Assembly: GCA_020848035.1 (NCBI GenBank) | Contig: JADLAX010000015.1 | Span: 20,026 to 84,025, forward strand | Direction: 5' to 3' | Source of the DNA: Anaerolineae bacterium | GTDB taxonomy: Bacteria > Chloroflexota > Anaerolineae > Promineifilales > Promineifilaceae | Length of the DNA stretch: 64,000 nucleotides | Shown here: one piece after another, positions 1 through 10,600 of the stretch | Layout: each line of letters opens with the position of its first letter | How positions within the stretch are numbered: the stretch's first letter is position 1 | Notes under the pieces: model-generated | Told to the model about the DNA's origin: nothing | Seen by the model: only the letters and a program-made list of their open reading frames with translations | The model's database searches: none | Made by a program: the position numbers and the translations under genes

Positions 1-1744
1 GTTTGTAATCCAGGCGGTAGCTGCCGTCTTCCGTGCGGAAGTAGAAGGTGTGCTTAAGCCATTCCTGGTCGTTGCGTTTTTGGTAATCTTCGCGGGCATG
101 GCCACCACGGCTCTCGGGGCGGGACCGGGCCGAAACGGCCGTTACCTCCGCCAGTTCCAGTAAGCAGCCCAATTCCCACGCTTCCAGCAGGTCGGTGTTG
201 AACTTGCTGCCTTTGTCATCAATCTGGATGCTGCGGCTGTAACTTTCACGCAGTTCGTTCAGGTCGGCAACGGCCGTAGCCATCGTCTCTTCCGTGCGGA
301 AGACACCCACGTTGGCCGTCATCGACTTCTGCATTTTGGTACGCAGTACGGCCGCTTTTACCCCACCGCTGCCGTTGCGGATGCGCTCAAACTCGGCCAT
401 CACTTCCCCGGCCGGATCATCGGGCAGGGGCAGCAGGTCGGCCTGGTTGCAATAATCGGCCATGTGGTTACCGGAGCGGCGGCCAAAGACCACCAGGTCC
501 ACCAGCGAGTTGGTGCCCAGGCGGTTTGCCCCGTGTACCGACACGCAGGCACATTCCCCGGCGGCGTAAAGCCCTTCGATCAGGCTGCCATCAACATCAC
601 GCAAAACACGGCCGTCCACATCCGTTGGAATGCCACCCATAGCATAATGGGCCGTTGGCTGGATGGGCATTGGCTCGGTCACCGGGTCCACCCCCAGGTA
701 CGTGCGCGTAAAATCGGCAATGTCCGGCAGCTTCGCCTCGATGTACTCCCGGTTAATGCGCCGCTTTTCCCCCGCCAGCTCCAAATAATGGTTCACCGTT
801 TCCGGGCGAATGTCCAGATGCACGTAATTCTGCCCGTTGACGCCCCGTCCCGCCTGAATTTCCAGGTAAATGGCCCGGCTAACCACATCGCGGCTGGCCA
901 GATCTTTAATGTTGGGTGCATACTTCTCCATAAACCGCTCACCCTTGCCGTTGATGAGCACCCCACCTTCGCCGCGCACCCCTTCCGTAATCAACACGCC
1001 CAGCCGGAAAATGCCCGTGGGGTGGAACTGGAAAAACTCCATATCTTCCAACGGAATGCCGCGTCGCAGGCAAATCGCCGCGCCGTCACCCGTCAGGGAG
1101 TGGGCGTTGGAGGTCACTTCCCAGCAGCGGCCCCAGCCGCCGGTGGCAAAATGCACCGCCTTGCTGTGGAACACGTGAAATTCGCCCGTGCTGATCTCTA
1201 CCGCTACCACGCCGCGCACCGTGTTGTCCACCCGAATCAGGTCCACCACGTGAAACTCATCAAAGAAATTGACCTTGTTTTTGATGCACTGCTGGTAAAG
1301 CGTCTGCAAAATCATGTGCCCGGTGCGGTCGGCGGCGTGGCAGGCCCGCATCACCGGTTTGCCCGTCTCGTTGTTGGTGTGGCCACCAAAACGGCGCTGG
1401 GAGATGGTGCCGTTGGGATAGCGGTCAAACGGCAGCCCCATGTGCTCCAGCTCAATCACCGTGTCGACGGCTTCTTTGCATAAAACATCCACAGCGTCCT
1501 GGTCTGCCAGGTAGTCAGACCCTTTAACGGTGTCGTAGGCGTGCCATTCCCAGCGATCCTCTTCCATGTTGCCCAGGGCAGCACCGATGCCACCTTGCGC
1601 CGCGCCTGTGTGGGAGCGGGTGGGATACAGCTTGGAAATGACGGCAACGTTGGCCTTTTTGCTGGCGTACAGCGCTGCCATGAGTCCGGCGCCGCCAGCA
1701 CCTACAATAACGGCATCGAATGTGTGTATTTTTACGTTAGCCAT
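1..1744 (-). CDS. sdhA: Succinate dehydrogenase flavoprotein subunit, 3' end cut by window
   Basis: Catalytic FAD subunit of complex II; it oxidises succinate to fumarate and feeds electrons toward quinone. The frame starts at the ATG ending at 1744 and stays open to base 2 (581 codons), so only the last few residues are missing. Visible motifs are a Rossmann GAGGAGL near residue 16, [11 protein letters not shown] near residue 45 (the region of the covalent-FAD histidine) and [11 protein letters not shown] near residue 400, which carries the substrate-binding arginine. It lies downstream of sdhC and sdhD on the same strand, so the order is C-D-A; sdhB is expected beyond base 1. The gap to sdhD holds a TAATTG-word repeat rather than a promoter I can recognise. 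Confidence 0.96.
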   Translation of the reverse strand, partial: MANVKIHTFDAVIVGAGGAGLMAALYASKKANVAVISKLYPTRSHTGAAQGGIGAALGNMEEDRWEWHAYDTVKGSDYLADQDAVDVLCKEAVDTVIELEHMGLPFDRYPNGTISQRRFGGHTNNETGKPVMRACHAADRTGHMILQTLYQQCIKNKVNFFDEFHVVDLIRVDNTVRGVVAVEISTGEFHVFHSKAVHFATGGWGRCWEVTSNAHSLTGDGAAICLRRGIPLEDMEFFQFHPTGIFRLGVLITEGVRGEGGVLINGKGERFMEKYAPNIKDLASRDVVSRAIYLEIQAGRGVNGQNYVHLDIRPETVNHYLELAGEKRRINREYIEAKLPDIADFTRTYLGVDPVTEPMPIQPTAHYAMGGIPTDVDGRVLRDVDGSLIEGLYAAGECACVSVHGANRLGTNSLVDLVVFGRRSGNHMADYCNQADLLPLPDDPAGEVMAEFERIRNGSGGVKAAVLRTKMQKSMTANVGVFRTEETMATAVADLNELRESYSRSIQIDDKGSKFNTDLLEAWELGCLLELAEVTAVSARSRPESRGGHAREDYQKRNDQEWLKHTFYFRTEDGSYRLDYK

Positions 1745-1762
1745 GTTTATCCTGCACTTTTG

Positions 1763-1856
1763 GTTGAGTAGTTGAGTAATTGAGCAACCGGGTAATTGAG
1801 TAATTGGGTTACTGTTTTAATTACCTAATTACCAAATTACTTAATTACAGTAATTT
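1763..1856. repeat. TAATTG-word inverted repeat between sdhD and sdhA
   Basis: The left half iterates words such as GAGTAATTGAG and GGGTAATTGAG; the right half iterates the complements (TAATTACC, AATTACTTAATTAC), so the stretch can fold into a long imperfect hairpin. The same word family frames the repeat at 24841-24995. Confidence 0.75.
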
Positions 1857-2279
1857 TTAGCCAGGTAACCCTTGCGCCGCCTGACGCGCTGCTTCTGGGT
1901 CAAACAAGGAAATGCCGATTGCGGCCCAGATGACGGTAGCGACCACAAAAATCGCCAAAACAATATTGATCACTTTCATTGTGCCGGGGTTGTGGATGTA
2001 ATCTGCCAGCACGTTGCGCAGCCCGTTAATGCCATGCGGAATCGCAAACAGGAGCAAGAAGATGTCGTATGCCTTCCAGCCCCAGGAATTCCACTGTTCG
2101 GCCACAAAAATCAGGGTGAGGTTGCCGCTGCTGTTAAGCACATGCTGGATAACCATGTGGCCTACGGCCAAAATCAGGAGGACCAGGCCAGACATGCGCA
2201 TGAAAAGGTACGCATACCGCTCAAAGTTGAATTTAACTTTTACCTTGCGGTGAGTGATGGTGGGGGTGACAGTAGTCAT
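1857..2279 (-). CDS. sdhD: Succinate dehydrogenase membrane anchor subunit
   Basis: A 140-residue hydrophobic protein with three predicted membrane helices (about residues 25-47, 68-88 and 102-125). A histidine in the first helix (GHMVIQH) and one in the second-helix region (IPHGINGLRNVLADY) suit haem and quinone binding in the SdhD family. It lies 14 bases after sdhC and before sdhA, which settles its role. It anchors the flavoprotein/iron-sulfur dimer and helps form the quinone site. Confidence 0.9.
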   Translation of the reverse strand: MTTVTPTITHRKVKVKFNFERYAYLFMRMSGLVLLILAVGHMVIQHVLNSSGNLTLIFVAEQWNSWGWKAYDIFLLLFAIPHGINGLRNVLADYIHNPGTMKVINIVLAIFVVATVIWAAIGISLFDPEAARQAAQGLPG

Positions 2280-2293
2280 AGTCTCTCGCTTCC

Positions 2294-2740
2294 TTATCCA
2301 ATGAAGTCGCTAAGCCGGGGGAACTGCCAGCAGGCGGCACCCAATTCACCGCAGCGTGCGGTAAACTCAATGAACATGTAGAGGCCGATGGGGATAAAAA
2401 TGACGGCAAAGAGCACCCAAACGAGGGTGGCGCTGCGTTTTTGGTACTTCCACAGCTCTGGTTTAAAGTCCAAAATAGTGATGCGGATACCGTTGAAGGC
2501 ATGGTATAAAACGGCCGCCATTACGCCAATTTCCCCCACGGCAAACACCGGATGCTTAAATACGGCAATCGACCAGGCGTAGAGTTCCGGGTAGAAATGC
2601 GCGTTAGCCGTATCCCAGACGTGCAGCACGAGGAAGCCCAGGATGGCCAGGCCGGATAAGCGATGGGCAATCCAGCTGTAGTGACCGCTCCGCCCACGAT
2701 AGCGAACACTTTCGCGTATAGTGAGAATTAAAGATGACAT
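2294..2740 (-). CDS. sdhC: Succinate dehydrogenase cytochrome b subunit
   Basis: A 148-residue membrane protein and first gene of the sdh operon. The N-terminal GHYSWIAHRLSGLAILGFLVLH is typical of SdhC: the histidine and arginine before the first helix, and the SG that follows, are near the quinone and haem sites. Two more helices follow (about residues 65-85 and 110-130), with a haem-ligand-type histidine in YHAFNGIRI. The ATG at 2740 follows a strong Shine-Dalgarno sequence (AAAGGAGAAC). Confidence 0.92.
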   Translation of the reverse strand: MSSLILTIRESVRYRGRSGHYSWIAHRLSGLAILGFLVLHVWDTANAHFYPELYAWSIAVFKHPVFAVGEIGVMAAVLYHAFNGIRITILDFKPELWKYQKRSATLVWVLFAVIFIPIGLYMFIEFTARCGELGAACWQFPRLSDFIG

Positions 2741-2790
2741 AGTTCTCCTTTCTCCACAGGTGTGTGGATATGGTACGACAAGTGCGGTTC

Positions 2791-2796
2791 ATTATA
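2791..2796 (-). promoter_or_regulatory. Candidate -10 box for the sdh operon
   Basis: A consensus TATAAT on the minus strand, about 50 bases upstream of the sdhC start, with a poor -35 (TTACCT) 16 bases further up. The rest of 2741-3021 holds only this leader and a plus-strand TATAAT at about 2854 that may serve the GNAT gene. Confidence 0.5.
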
Positions 2797-3021
2797 ACAC
2801 GTTTAGATGATAAGGTAAGGCAAGTTGAAATAGGGTAACGCCAACTTTTTGCGCTATAATTAGGCCAATTCACGCTGGCTGCACTCCTTGAAAACGGCCG
2901 TACCCCACCCACTGGTTCCTTAAGCCAAACGGGTGGCCGGATTATGAATTTGATGAACGTTTTGTCTGTACTGCCAGGGATGCTTGTCTGGCTTTTTAGC
3001 GACTGTTAAACTGTATAGCTA

Positions 3022-4095
3022 ATGATAAGACCGTTTAATTTACGCGATTTACCACTTGTCCATCGCCTGAGCGAATTGGGTGTCTCCCTGCACACGGAAT
3101 CGGCCTTAACCAAGAACCTGCACCCAACTCGTGGGGCGCTGTTTAGCCTGGTTGGGGGTGATTTTCCCACGTACGTGTGGAAATCGGACAAAAATGGGCT
3201 GGCTGGTTTCATTCAGCTGTACCTGGAAGAAGAGAGTGTGCACGCCCACATTTTGTACCTGAGCTCAACAAGTGATGGGCACATTGCCACCGAACCGAAC
3301 GGCACAACCGCCGGGGCAGATGGCAATGGTCATGGGGAACGGCCGTATCAAGTTAACGAAAACGCCTGGCTGCCCCTGCTTGACCAGGCGGTCATCGAAG
3401 CCGGGCAGCGGGGCATTCACAGCCTGGTGGCAGAAGTGAATGAAGTGAGTGATGAACTGCCCGTGCTGCGGCGTGCCGGTTTTGTGGTTTATACCCGCCA
3501 GGACGTGTGGGTGCTGCATCCCGGCCAGGTGGTAAAACCAAAAAAAGAGGCTGCGGTTCTAAGAGCCCGTCAGGCAGAAGATGATTGGGATATTCAGCTG
3601 CTGTATGCCAATACAGTTCCCCGGCTGGTTCAGCTGGTGGAACCGATGCCGCCCCTGCAAGATGGGGCAGGTTGGGTGTTGCATGAAGAGAATGAATTAG
3701 CTGCTTTTGTTCATATTCACGTGGGGCCGCTGGCTACCTGGATGCGCCTGTTTATCCACCCCAGCGCCGAAGCCCAGGCCGAGCAGATTATTACGGCCGT
3801 TGTCCGCCAAAATCCATCGGCAGCGGCCAAACCAATCTACTGCTGCGTGCGTCGTTACCAAAGCTGGGTGCAGCACGCTTTGGAGCGCTCCGGGTTTACC
3901 TTGTGGGGCAGCCAGGCCGTCATGGTCAAGCACATCGTGCAAAAAGCGACCAAACCGCTGGCTGACCTCTCGGCGGCGCTGGAAGCGCAGGGCATCACCC
4001 CCACCGCGCCCCTCATTCGACAATACCAGAAGCCGGGTCGAACCAAACCCAAGGCGGAACGCTCGACCCCTAAACCGATTTTTGAGAAAAGTTAA
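3022..4095 (+). CDS. GNAT-like acetyltransferase family protein
   Basis: A 357-residue soluble protein that reads as two GNAT-like halves. The first (residues 1-170) starts MIRPFNLRDLPLVHRL, has a V/L-rich central strand pair and then LPLLDQAVIEAGQRGIHSLVAEV and VLRRAGFVVYTRQDVW, the usual GNAT ending. The second half (about 185-320) repeats this pattern more loosely. The C-terminus is basic and proline-rich. The substrate is unknown. The ATG has no good ribosome-binding site. The R3H ATPase gene starts 7 bases downstream, so the two are probably co-transcribed. Confidence 0.72.
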   Translation: MIRPFNLRDLPLVHRLSELGVSLHTESALTKNLHPTRGALFSLVGGDFPTYVWKSDKNGLAGFIQLYLEEESVHAHILYLSSTSDGHIATEPNGTTAGADGNGHGERPYQVNENAWLPLLDQAVIEAGQRGIHSLVAEVNEVSDELPVLRRAGFVVYTRQDVWVLHPGQVVKPKKEAAVLRARQAEDDWDIQLLYANTVPRLVQLVEPMPPLQDGAGWVLHEENELAAFVHIHVGPLATWMRLFIHPSAEAQAEQIITAVVRQNPSAAAKPIYCCVRRYQSWVQHALERSGFTLWGSQAVMVKHIVQKATKPLADLSAALEAQGITPTAPLIRQYQKPGRTKPKAERSTPKPIFEKS

Positions 4096-4102
4096 GCGAT
4101 AC

Positions 4103-5767
4103 ATGAACCAACCACAAGCAGATCAAGCGAAAGCAGATTTACAAAAACTACTACACATACTGCCGGTAGACATCGCCGAAAAAATTGAAGCCATTGGTCG
4201 TGAAACGCAGCTGTTGGAAGTGGTGATGGACCTGGGCCGCCAGCCCACCGCCCGCTACACCGACGGTGAGCTGGTTTTGCGCAAAGAAGAAGTGACCGCC
4301 GCCGACATTGCCGCCGTTGTCAACGGCATTGGCGATTTTGATGATGACAACCGCGCTGGTATTGCCCGCACCCTGCACCGCATCTCTGGCATTCGCAACC
4401 GCAAGGGGGAGGTGGTGGGGCTGACCTGCCGCGTTGGCCGGGCGGTTTACGGCACCATCGACATCATCGAAGACATCATTGCCGAGGGGCACAGCATCTT
4501 GCTGCTGGGGCGGCCTGGCGTGGGCAAAACCACCATGCTGCGTGAAATGGCCCGCATTCTGGCCGAAAAACGGCGCGTAGTCATTGTGGATACCTCCAAC
4601 GAAATCGGTGGCGACGGCGACATTCCCCATCCGGCCGTTGGTCGGGCGCGGCGAATGCAGGTGCCACGGCCGTCTCACCAGCACGAAACGATGATCGAAG
4701 CGGTGGAAAACCACAACCCCGAGGTCATTGTGATTGATGAAATTGGCCGGGAGCGTGAAGCGGCGGCCGCCCGTACCATCAACGAACGAGCCGTGCAGCT
4801 CATCGGCACGGCGCACGGTAATACGTTGGAGAACTTGCTGCTCAATCCCACGCTGTCTGATCTCGTCGGCGGCATTGAAAGCGTGACGCTGTCGGATGAT
4901 GAAGCGCGGCGGCGCGGGACGCAAAAGACTGTGCTGGAGCGGCGTGCCCCACCCACGTTTGACGTGCTGATCGAAATTCAGGACCGCGAGAAGCTGCTGG
5001 TGCATCCCGATGTCACGGCATCGGTGGATTCAATGCTGCGCGGCCAGCCGTTCCGGGTTGAGTTCCGCTCGCGGGACGAGCAGGGCCAGGTGCAGGTGGA
5101 GCAGCAAAACGCGGTGGTAACGTCGGCGGCGGTAACCGGGCGGCGCGAACCCCGTCCGCGCAAGGAGCGTGAAGAGCGGAACGGCCGTATCTTCACCAAC
5201 GGCCCCACCGCTCCCAACGGCAGCAGCAAATCTGGCGAACCGCGCCTTGAGCTGCCCACCGAACCCATCGGGCACGCTGAGGAAGAAGCCGATACGCTGC
5301 GCGTGTTTGCTTATGGTGTGGCGCGTAACCGGCTGATCCAGGCGGCCAAGCGGCTAAAAGTACACGTTACCCTGGTTGATAACCTGCCCGAGGCCGACGT
5401 GCTGGTCACGCTGAAAAGCTACTACCGCAAGCGGCGTCAGCTTATCAACGACGCGGAACGGCGGCGGACACCGGTGTACGTGCTGCGGGCCAACACCACC
5501 AACCAGATGGAAAGCTTTCTTGTCCAGGTGTTGAACCTGGATGCCGCCAGCACCAACGACCCGTTTGAATCGGCCATTGCCGAGGCAGAGCGGGGCATTG
5601 AGCTGATCAATGCCGGGCAGCCTTCGGTGGATTTGCGCCCGGTGGGGTCGGCCATTCGGCGCTACCAGCACCAGATGGCGCGGCAGGCAAACCTGGTTTC
5701 CCACAGCTACGGCAAGGAACCCAACCGGTACGTGCGTATCTTTAGCACGGCCCGTACCGACCAGTAG
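4103..5767 (+). CDS. R3H-domain AAA-type ATPase (SpoIIIAA/Ycf45-like)
   Basis: A 554-residue ATPase. After an N-terminal region shared with SpoIIIAA-like proteins (residues 10-125) comes Walker A GRPGVGKTT near 136 and Walker B VIVIDEIG near 209, then a long basic linker (about 340-400) and a C-terminal R3H single-stranded nucleic-acid-binding domain ending in IRRYQHQMARQANLVSHSYG. This architecture is that of the cyanobacterial/plastid Ycf45 family, whose function is poorly known. An open frame continues upstream to 3707, but that part runs antiphase through the GNAT gene; the ATG at 4103 gives the family length. tmk starts 2 bases after its stop. Confidence 0.88.
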   Translation: MNQPQADQAKADLQKLLHILPVDIAEKIEAIGRETQLLEVVMDLGRQPTARYTDGELVLRKEEVTAADIAAVVNGIGDFDDDNRAGIARTLHRISGIRNRKGEVVGLTCRVGRAVYGTIDIIEDIIAEGHSILLLGRPGVGKTTMLREMARILAEKRRVVIVDTSNEIGGDGDIPHPAVGRARRMQVPRPSHQHETMIEAVENHNPEVIVIDEIGREREAAAARTINERAVQLIGTAHGNTLENLLLNPTLSDLVGGIESVTLSDDEARRRGTQKTVLERRAPPTFDVLIEIQDREKLLVHPDVTASVDSMLRGQPFRVEFRSRDEQGQVQVEQQNAVVTSAAVTGRREPRPRKEREERNGRIFTNGPTAPNGSSKSGEPRLELPTEPIGHAEEEADTLRVFAYGVARNRLIQAAKRLKVHVTLVDNLPEADVLVTLKSYYRKRRQLINDAERRRTPVYVLRANTTNQMESFLVQVLNLDAASTNDPFESAIAEAERGIELINAGQPSVDLRPVGSAIRRYQHQMARQANLVSHSYGKEPNRYVRIFSTARTDQ

Positions 5768-5769
5768 CT

Positions 5770-6411
5770 ATGAGCCTGTTTATTACCTTTGAAGGGCCAG
5801 AGGGCAGCGGCAAATCCAGCCAGATTGCCCTGCTGGCCTCTTTTTTGCAGCAGCGTGGTTTTTCGGTGGTCACCACGCGTGAGCCGGGGGGCACGCCCAT
5901 CGGGGATGAAATTCGCGCCTGTGTGCACAACGTGGCCAACACGGCCATGACACCCACGGCCGAAATGCTGCTTTATTCCGCCTCGCGGGCGCAGTTGGTG
6001 GGGCAGGTGATACGGCCGTCGCTGGCCGCAGGCCAGATGGTGTTGTGCGATCGGTTTGCCGACAGCACCATCGCGTACCAGGGCTACGGCCGGGGGCTGA
6101 ACCTGGAGCAGCTGCACCAGGTGACGCTCATTGCCACGGGCGGGTTGCAGCCAGACATCACCTTTCTGCTGGACATCGACGTGGAGCTTGGCCTGGCGCG
6201 GCGCACTGGCGGCGGCCTGGAGATGAACCGGCTTGACCTGGAAGCGGTACAGTTTCACCAGCGTGTGCGTGACGGTTATCACCAGCTGGCGATGGCTAAC
6301 CCGGCCCGGTGGGTGGTGGTGGATGCGGATCGGCCGCTAACGGCCGTTCAGGCCGATTTACAAGCCGCGCTGCTGCGCCGCCTGGCAAACGTGCGCGTAG
6401 AGGCTGGTTAA
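5770..6411 (+). CDS. tmk: Thymidylate kinase
   Basis: Phosphorylates dTMP to dTDP with ATP. The 213-residue length is normal. Visible motifs: P-loop GPEGSGKSS at residues 9-17, TTREPGGTPIGDEIR (dTMP-binding DR/REPGG segment) near 36, and CDRFADSTIAYQGYGRGL near 96. The LID region has ARRTGGG. It follows the R3H ATPase with a 2-base gap, so it is the end of a three-gene operon. Its last 4 bases overlap the convergent fmdB-type gene. Confidence 0.96.
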   Translation: MSLFITFEGPEGSGKSSQIALLASFLQQRGFSVVTTREPGGTPIGDEIRACVHNVANTAMTPTAEMLLYSASRAQLVGQVIRPSLAAGQMVLCDRFADSTIAYQGYGRGLNLEQLHQVTLIATGGLQPDITFLLDIDVELGLARRTGGGLEMNRLDLEAVQFHQRVRDGYHQLAMANPARWVVVDADRPLTAVQADLQAALLRRLANVRVEAG

Positions 6412-6791
6412 TCGTCTAGAAAATCAGCGCCGCCGCCTAAATCTGGCATTGACTGTTCAATCGCTTCGGGCGATTCGCCCTTTTCCAATCGATCAACCAC
6501 CTCGTTAAACTCATCGCCCAAATCTTCGCCCATTTCATTTCCCATTTTCCGCATAAATTTGCCAAGCGAGCGAGGATCGTTTTCATCCAGACCCGCCAGA
6601 CTGTCGCCCTCCATCATGGAATCCATGCGGGCATCTTCTGATTTGCCCAGGGCGACCCGGCTGATGCGGCGCTTGATCTCCAGGCTGCCGCAGTGTGGAC
6701 AAACGGGCTGAACCTTGCCATACTCACTGTATGAAAATTGCAGGCGTGCTGGTTTGCCACACGCCTGGCAGCGATAGTCGTAAAAAGGCAT
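6408..6791 (-). CDS. FmdB-family zinc-ribbon protein
   Basis: A 127-residue protein with an FmdB-type N-terminus: MPFYDYRCQACGK and then PVCPHCGS form a four-cysteine zinc ribbon (CxxC...CxxC) within the first 37 residues. The remainder is acidic and low in complexity (MEGDSLAGLDENDPRSLGKF), as is common in this family. FmdB proteins are often annotated as regulators but the function is unproven. A good Shine-Dalgarno (GAAGGAAC) precedes the ATG. Confidence 0.85.
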   Translation of the reverse strand: MPFYDYRCQACGKPARLQFSYSEYGKVQPVCPHCGSLEIKRRISRVALGKSEDARMDSMMEGDSLAGLDENDPRSLGKFMRKMGNEMGEDLGDEFNEVVDRLEKGESPEAIEQSMPDLGGGADFLDD

Positions 6792-6831
6792 CGTGCAGTT
6801 CCTTCTGGTTGAAAATCAATACGTTAAAGCC

Positions 6832-6860
6832 ATTATACGAAGCAACCTATGACTTATCAA
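6832..6860 (-). promoter_or_regulatory. Sigma-70-type promoter of the fmdB-type gene
   Basis: On the minus strand, TTGATA (6855-6860) and TATAAT (6832-6837) are separated by exactly 17 bases, about 40 bases upstream of the start at 6791. This is one of the best consensus promoters in the window. Confidence 0.7.
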
Positions 6861-6913
6861 ACGGCCGTAGCCGCGCCACACGGCCTAAACAGCCATTATA
6901 AAAAGAGGTTAAA

Positions 6914-7537
6914 GTGGTAGAAGAAAGTTGGTATCAAAAAGAAAATCATCCCAAACTCATTGTCATTTCCGGTCCATCCGGCGTTGGCAAAGACACCATC
7001 GCCCGTAAGCTGATTGATACGGACCCTGATCGTTTTTACTTTGTGGTAACGGCCACCACCCGGCCGCCAAGAGCGGGTGAGGTGCATGGCGTTGACTACT
7101 TTTTCTACAGCAACGATCAATTTGCCGAGATGATCGAAAACAATGATTTATTGGAATATGCCGTGGTTTACAACGACTACAAAGGCATCCCCAAGCAGCA
7201 AATTCGCGATGCGCTCCAGAGTGGGCGGGACGTAATCATGCGGGTTGACGTGCAGGGGGCGGCCACGATTCGCAAGCTTATCCCCAACGTTATCTGCGTC
7301 TTCCTGACCACCGAAACGGAAGCCGAGTTGGTGCGCCGCCTGCGTGAGCGTAAGTCGGAAACGATCGAAGAGCTGAATTTGCGCATTGCGGTGGCCCGTC
7401 AGGAAATGAAGCGGATTCAGGAGTTTGACTACTGGGTCATCAACGCCGAGGGACGGCAGAAGCGCGCCGTGCGGGAAATTGAGAGCATTATCGAGGCGGC
7501 CCACTGCCAGGTACGGCAAAGCCCGATTGTGCTGTAA
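6914..7537 (+). CDS. gmk: Guanylate kinase
   Basis: Phosphorylates GMP to GDP. The 207-residue protein has the P-loop SGPSGVGKDT at about residues 19-28, TTRPPRAGEVHGVDYFF for GMP binding at 50-66, and the FLTTETEAELVRRLRERKSE lid at about 130-150. The start is a GTG at 6914, chosen because AAGAGG lies just upstream and no in-frame ATG fits the family N-terminus. A strong terminator follows at 7571. Confidence 0.95.
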   Translation: MVEESWYQKENHPKLIVISGPSGVGKDTIARKLIDTDPDRFYFVVTATTRPPRAGEVHGVDYFFYSNDQFAEMIENNDLLEYAVVYNDYKGIPKQQIRDALQSGRDVIMRVDVQGAATIRKLIPNVICVFLTTETEAELVRRLRERKSETIEELNLRIAVARQEMKRIQEFDYWVINAEGRQKRAVREIESIIEAAHCQVRQSPIVL

Positions 7538-7570
7538 AACTGTGCCCGGCGGCGCATAAAGAAACAAAAA

Positions 7571-7605
7571 GCGGGATGGTCGTTGGCGACCATCCCGCTT
7601 TTTTT
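7571..7605. terminator. Strong bidirectional intrinsic terminator after gmk
   Basis: A perfect 12-bp GC-rich stem (GCGGGATGGTCG, loop TTGG) flanked by AAAAA on the left and TTTTTTT on the right. It can end both gmk (plus) and the convergent S8 protease gene (minus). Confidence 0.93.
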
Positions 7606-7648
7606 ATCCTACTGGCAGACTAGCTGCCGCATAGGACCTTATTGATTG

Positions 7649-10600
7649 TTATTCGGCACCGTTGCTAATTTCACCGCTGAAGCAGGAAACGGCCGTACCT
7701 TCAAACAGATCCGTGGTCAGCTCGGCACAGTTCGTCCAGTCCATGGGCTGACGGCCGTACATCTGGTAGGTCACCGTGTAGGTCTCGCCAGGAGCGCCAG
7801 GGGTGGAGAAGACGTCAATTTCGTACGAACCATTCGGGTAAGACGGAGCCGGAGCGTCGCCTACACCGTCGAGGTAGATCTGGCCACCGGTATTGCCGTA
7901 TTTGTTCTCGGCACCAACGGTCAGGAAACCACCGTCACCATCGGAGATGGACGGGCCGTAGGTGAAGCTGATGTCTTCAAAGCCACTGTAGCCAATCCAC
8001 ACCTGGAAGGTGTTCAGTTCGCCGTCGCCATAGTTGGAGACGCCTTCCCATTCCACCACGATCCAGGAGTTGACGCCATCGGTCAGCGTGTTCACCAGAA
8101 TGCGACCACCAAAGGCCGGGTTCAGGTCGGTCCAGAACGGAGCCAGGACGTTGTTTGGTGCATCTTCGCTGGGGATGGGTTGGTTGATGTAGTTCACATC
8201 AGCGCCCGTGCCACCACCAACAACGATGTAACCGTTGGAAACAACACCGATGGTGTTATAGACCTCACCAGCGTAAACAAACGCCGGTACCGTCACGTTG
8301 GAGATGCTTTCGTCGGAGCTGGTCAGGACGAGGGAGCCGCTAAAGCCGCCCAGGCCCAGGTAACCGGCCGGTGAAGCCAGCGGATCGACCGCGGCGTCCA
8401 CGATGGACGGCGCAGCGCCGAACAAGGTACCGCTAGCGCTTAGCAGACGGCCGCTCAGCTGATCAGCATTTTGCACGCTGCCGTTCACCAGGTACAGACC
8501 ACGCGGCAACAGGTCGCTCATGTTGAAGTTGGCTTCATCAAAGCTGGTGTTGGTGATGGTGATCGTACATTCGGTGGCTTCTTTCGGAGCCAGGCTGGCG
8601 GAATCACAGGATTTGTCGATGCTCACGGGGGCTTCGTCACGAACGATCGTGATGGGGAAGCGCAGCTCGTGATCGCCGTGGGTCATGTAGACAACGGCCG
8701 TACGAACCTCACCCACCGGCACCGTGCTGGCATCCACATGGATGTTGATGGTCTTATCACGGCCAGCGCGGAGAGCCACAACAGCCGGTACGTCAACCAT
8801 CAAACCATCTTCAGCTTCAACCGACAGCACCCACCAGGCATCGTAGCTCAGTTCGCTGTGCAGCGTACGCTGTACAGTCATCTGGCCAGGCATGCTGGGG
8901 AAGTAGAGGCTGGGATAGTTGGAATTCCACAGGTCAGCTTCGTGCAGGTAGAAGTTGTCAACCGTTTCGGAGATGCTCAGGCCAGGATTGCCAGCAGCAT
9001 TCAGATCAATGCGGCCGGAGCCAACATCGTAGGTATCAACCGGCGTAACGCCGTCTTCTTTCACCACACCGTCAACCGTAGCCGTCAGCATCAGCGCCGA
9101 TTTGATCTGGCCGGGGGTCCAGTCGGGATGCAGGGCTTTCAGCAGAGCGCCAGCGCCAGCGGTGTGCGGGCTGGACATGGAAGTACCGCTCAACAGAGCG
9201 TGAATGCTAGGAACACCAATCGGTTCGGCCACGGACGGGGAGTAAGCAGCCAGAATGTTCACGCCAGGGGCGGTTACGTCTGGTTTGCTGATACCCAACG
9301 TCTGGTTGGCACCACCACGGGAGCTGAAGGAAGCCATAACGTCACCCTGAACGGTAGCTTTCAAACCACCACTCAGCGTACCCATCACGTCATCGTGAGC
9401 CGCCATGAAGGCCAACAGAGCAGCACCCGCGTCATTCTGGATGTGGATGCTGGGAATCCAATGGGAGTCGGTGTTCAACGTTTGCAGGGCGGGGTTGTAG
9501 AGGATCATACCACCAGCGCCACCTTCAGCAGCATTGAAGCTCTTGCTAACGCGAGCATTGATACCGCGTTCGCAAACAACGATTTCACCATTGAAGGTTC
9601 CCGGAGCAAAGGGATTTAAACAGAGGGCGTCGCCATAGTCAGCCGCCATAACAACCGGCGCGGGGCCGAAGCCACCGGTGATGGTCACACCGTCGAGGGT
9701 CAATGTTTCGCCATCAGCTTCAAGCATCACGTTGGCTACGTAACCACGATCGTGGGTGCTGGCAGCAACCGTCATGGTCCAGGGACCACGATGCGCCACG
9801 GTGTCGGCACCGGGGCCGGAGTTGCCCGCAGAAGCAGATACAAACACGCCATTGTCGTAAGCAACAGAGAAGGCCTGTTCAACGATGTCGTTGTACGGGT
9901 CGGTGCCGCCACCAATGGAGAAGTTGATAACATCAACGCCGTCGAGGATCGCCTGTTCAACGGCCGCAACCGAGTCACTGCCGTAGCAGCTGGAGGTGCC
10001 GGGTACGGAACCACAAACTTTGTAGGCAATGATTTGGGCGCGCGGAGCCACACCAGAGATGAGGCCCATGTTGTTGCCCAGAACGTTCACATCAACGTTG
10101 CTGTTACCGGCAACGGTGCTGGCGGTGTGGGAACCATGACCGTCGTTGTCACGAGCGGTGAGGAATTCATCAGCCATGAAGGCGCGGTTGGCTTCGAAGG
10201 TCGCCATAAAGCGGTAAGCGCCAATGATTTTGTTGTTACAATCAAAGCTGATACCCAGATCGTCGCCATCGGCCTGTACGCTGCCCAGATCACAGGTGTA
10301 GGACTGAGCCGGTTCGTCGTAGGCATTGCCATTGGGGTCGGGATCGGAGAAGGAGGGGTTTTCTGGCCAGATACCAGAGTCCAAAATACCAACGATCACG
10401 CCTTCACCCGCGTTTTCCTGGCCGCCGAGAGCGTTCCAAACGGTCGGAGCGCCAATCCACTGCGGACCAACGTCGGTGTTCAGCTCAAATTCTTGATCCA
10501 GGTAGATGCCGGTAACGCCGGTGAGGCTGGTGATGGCATCCAGGTTAGCGCCACTTACGCGGGAAATGGCCAAACCATTGAATACGGTGTCGTATTCATA

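Noticed and set aside
2944..3009. 21-codon open frame before the GNAT gene
   Set aside because: No ribosome site, hydrophobic composition without a pattern, and too short to support.
3707..4102. N-terminal extension of the R3H ATPase inside the GNAT gene
   Set aside because: The extension is R/P-rich out-of-frame reading of the GNAT gene; the family N-terminus begins at the ATG at 4103.
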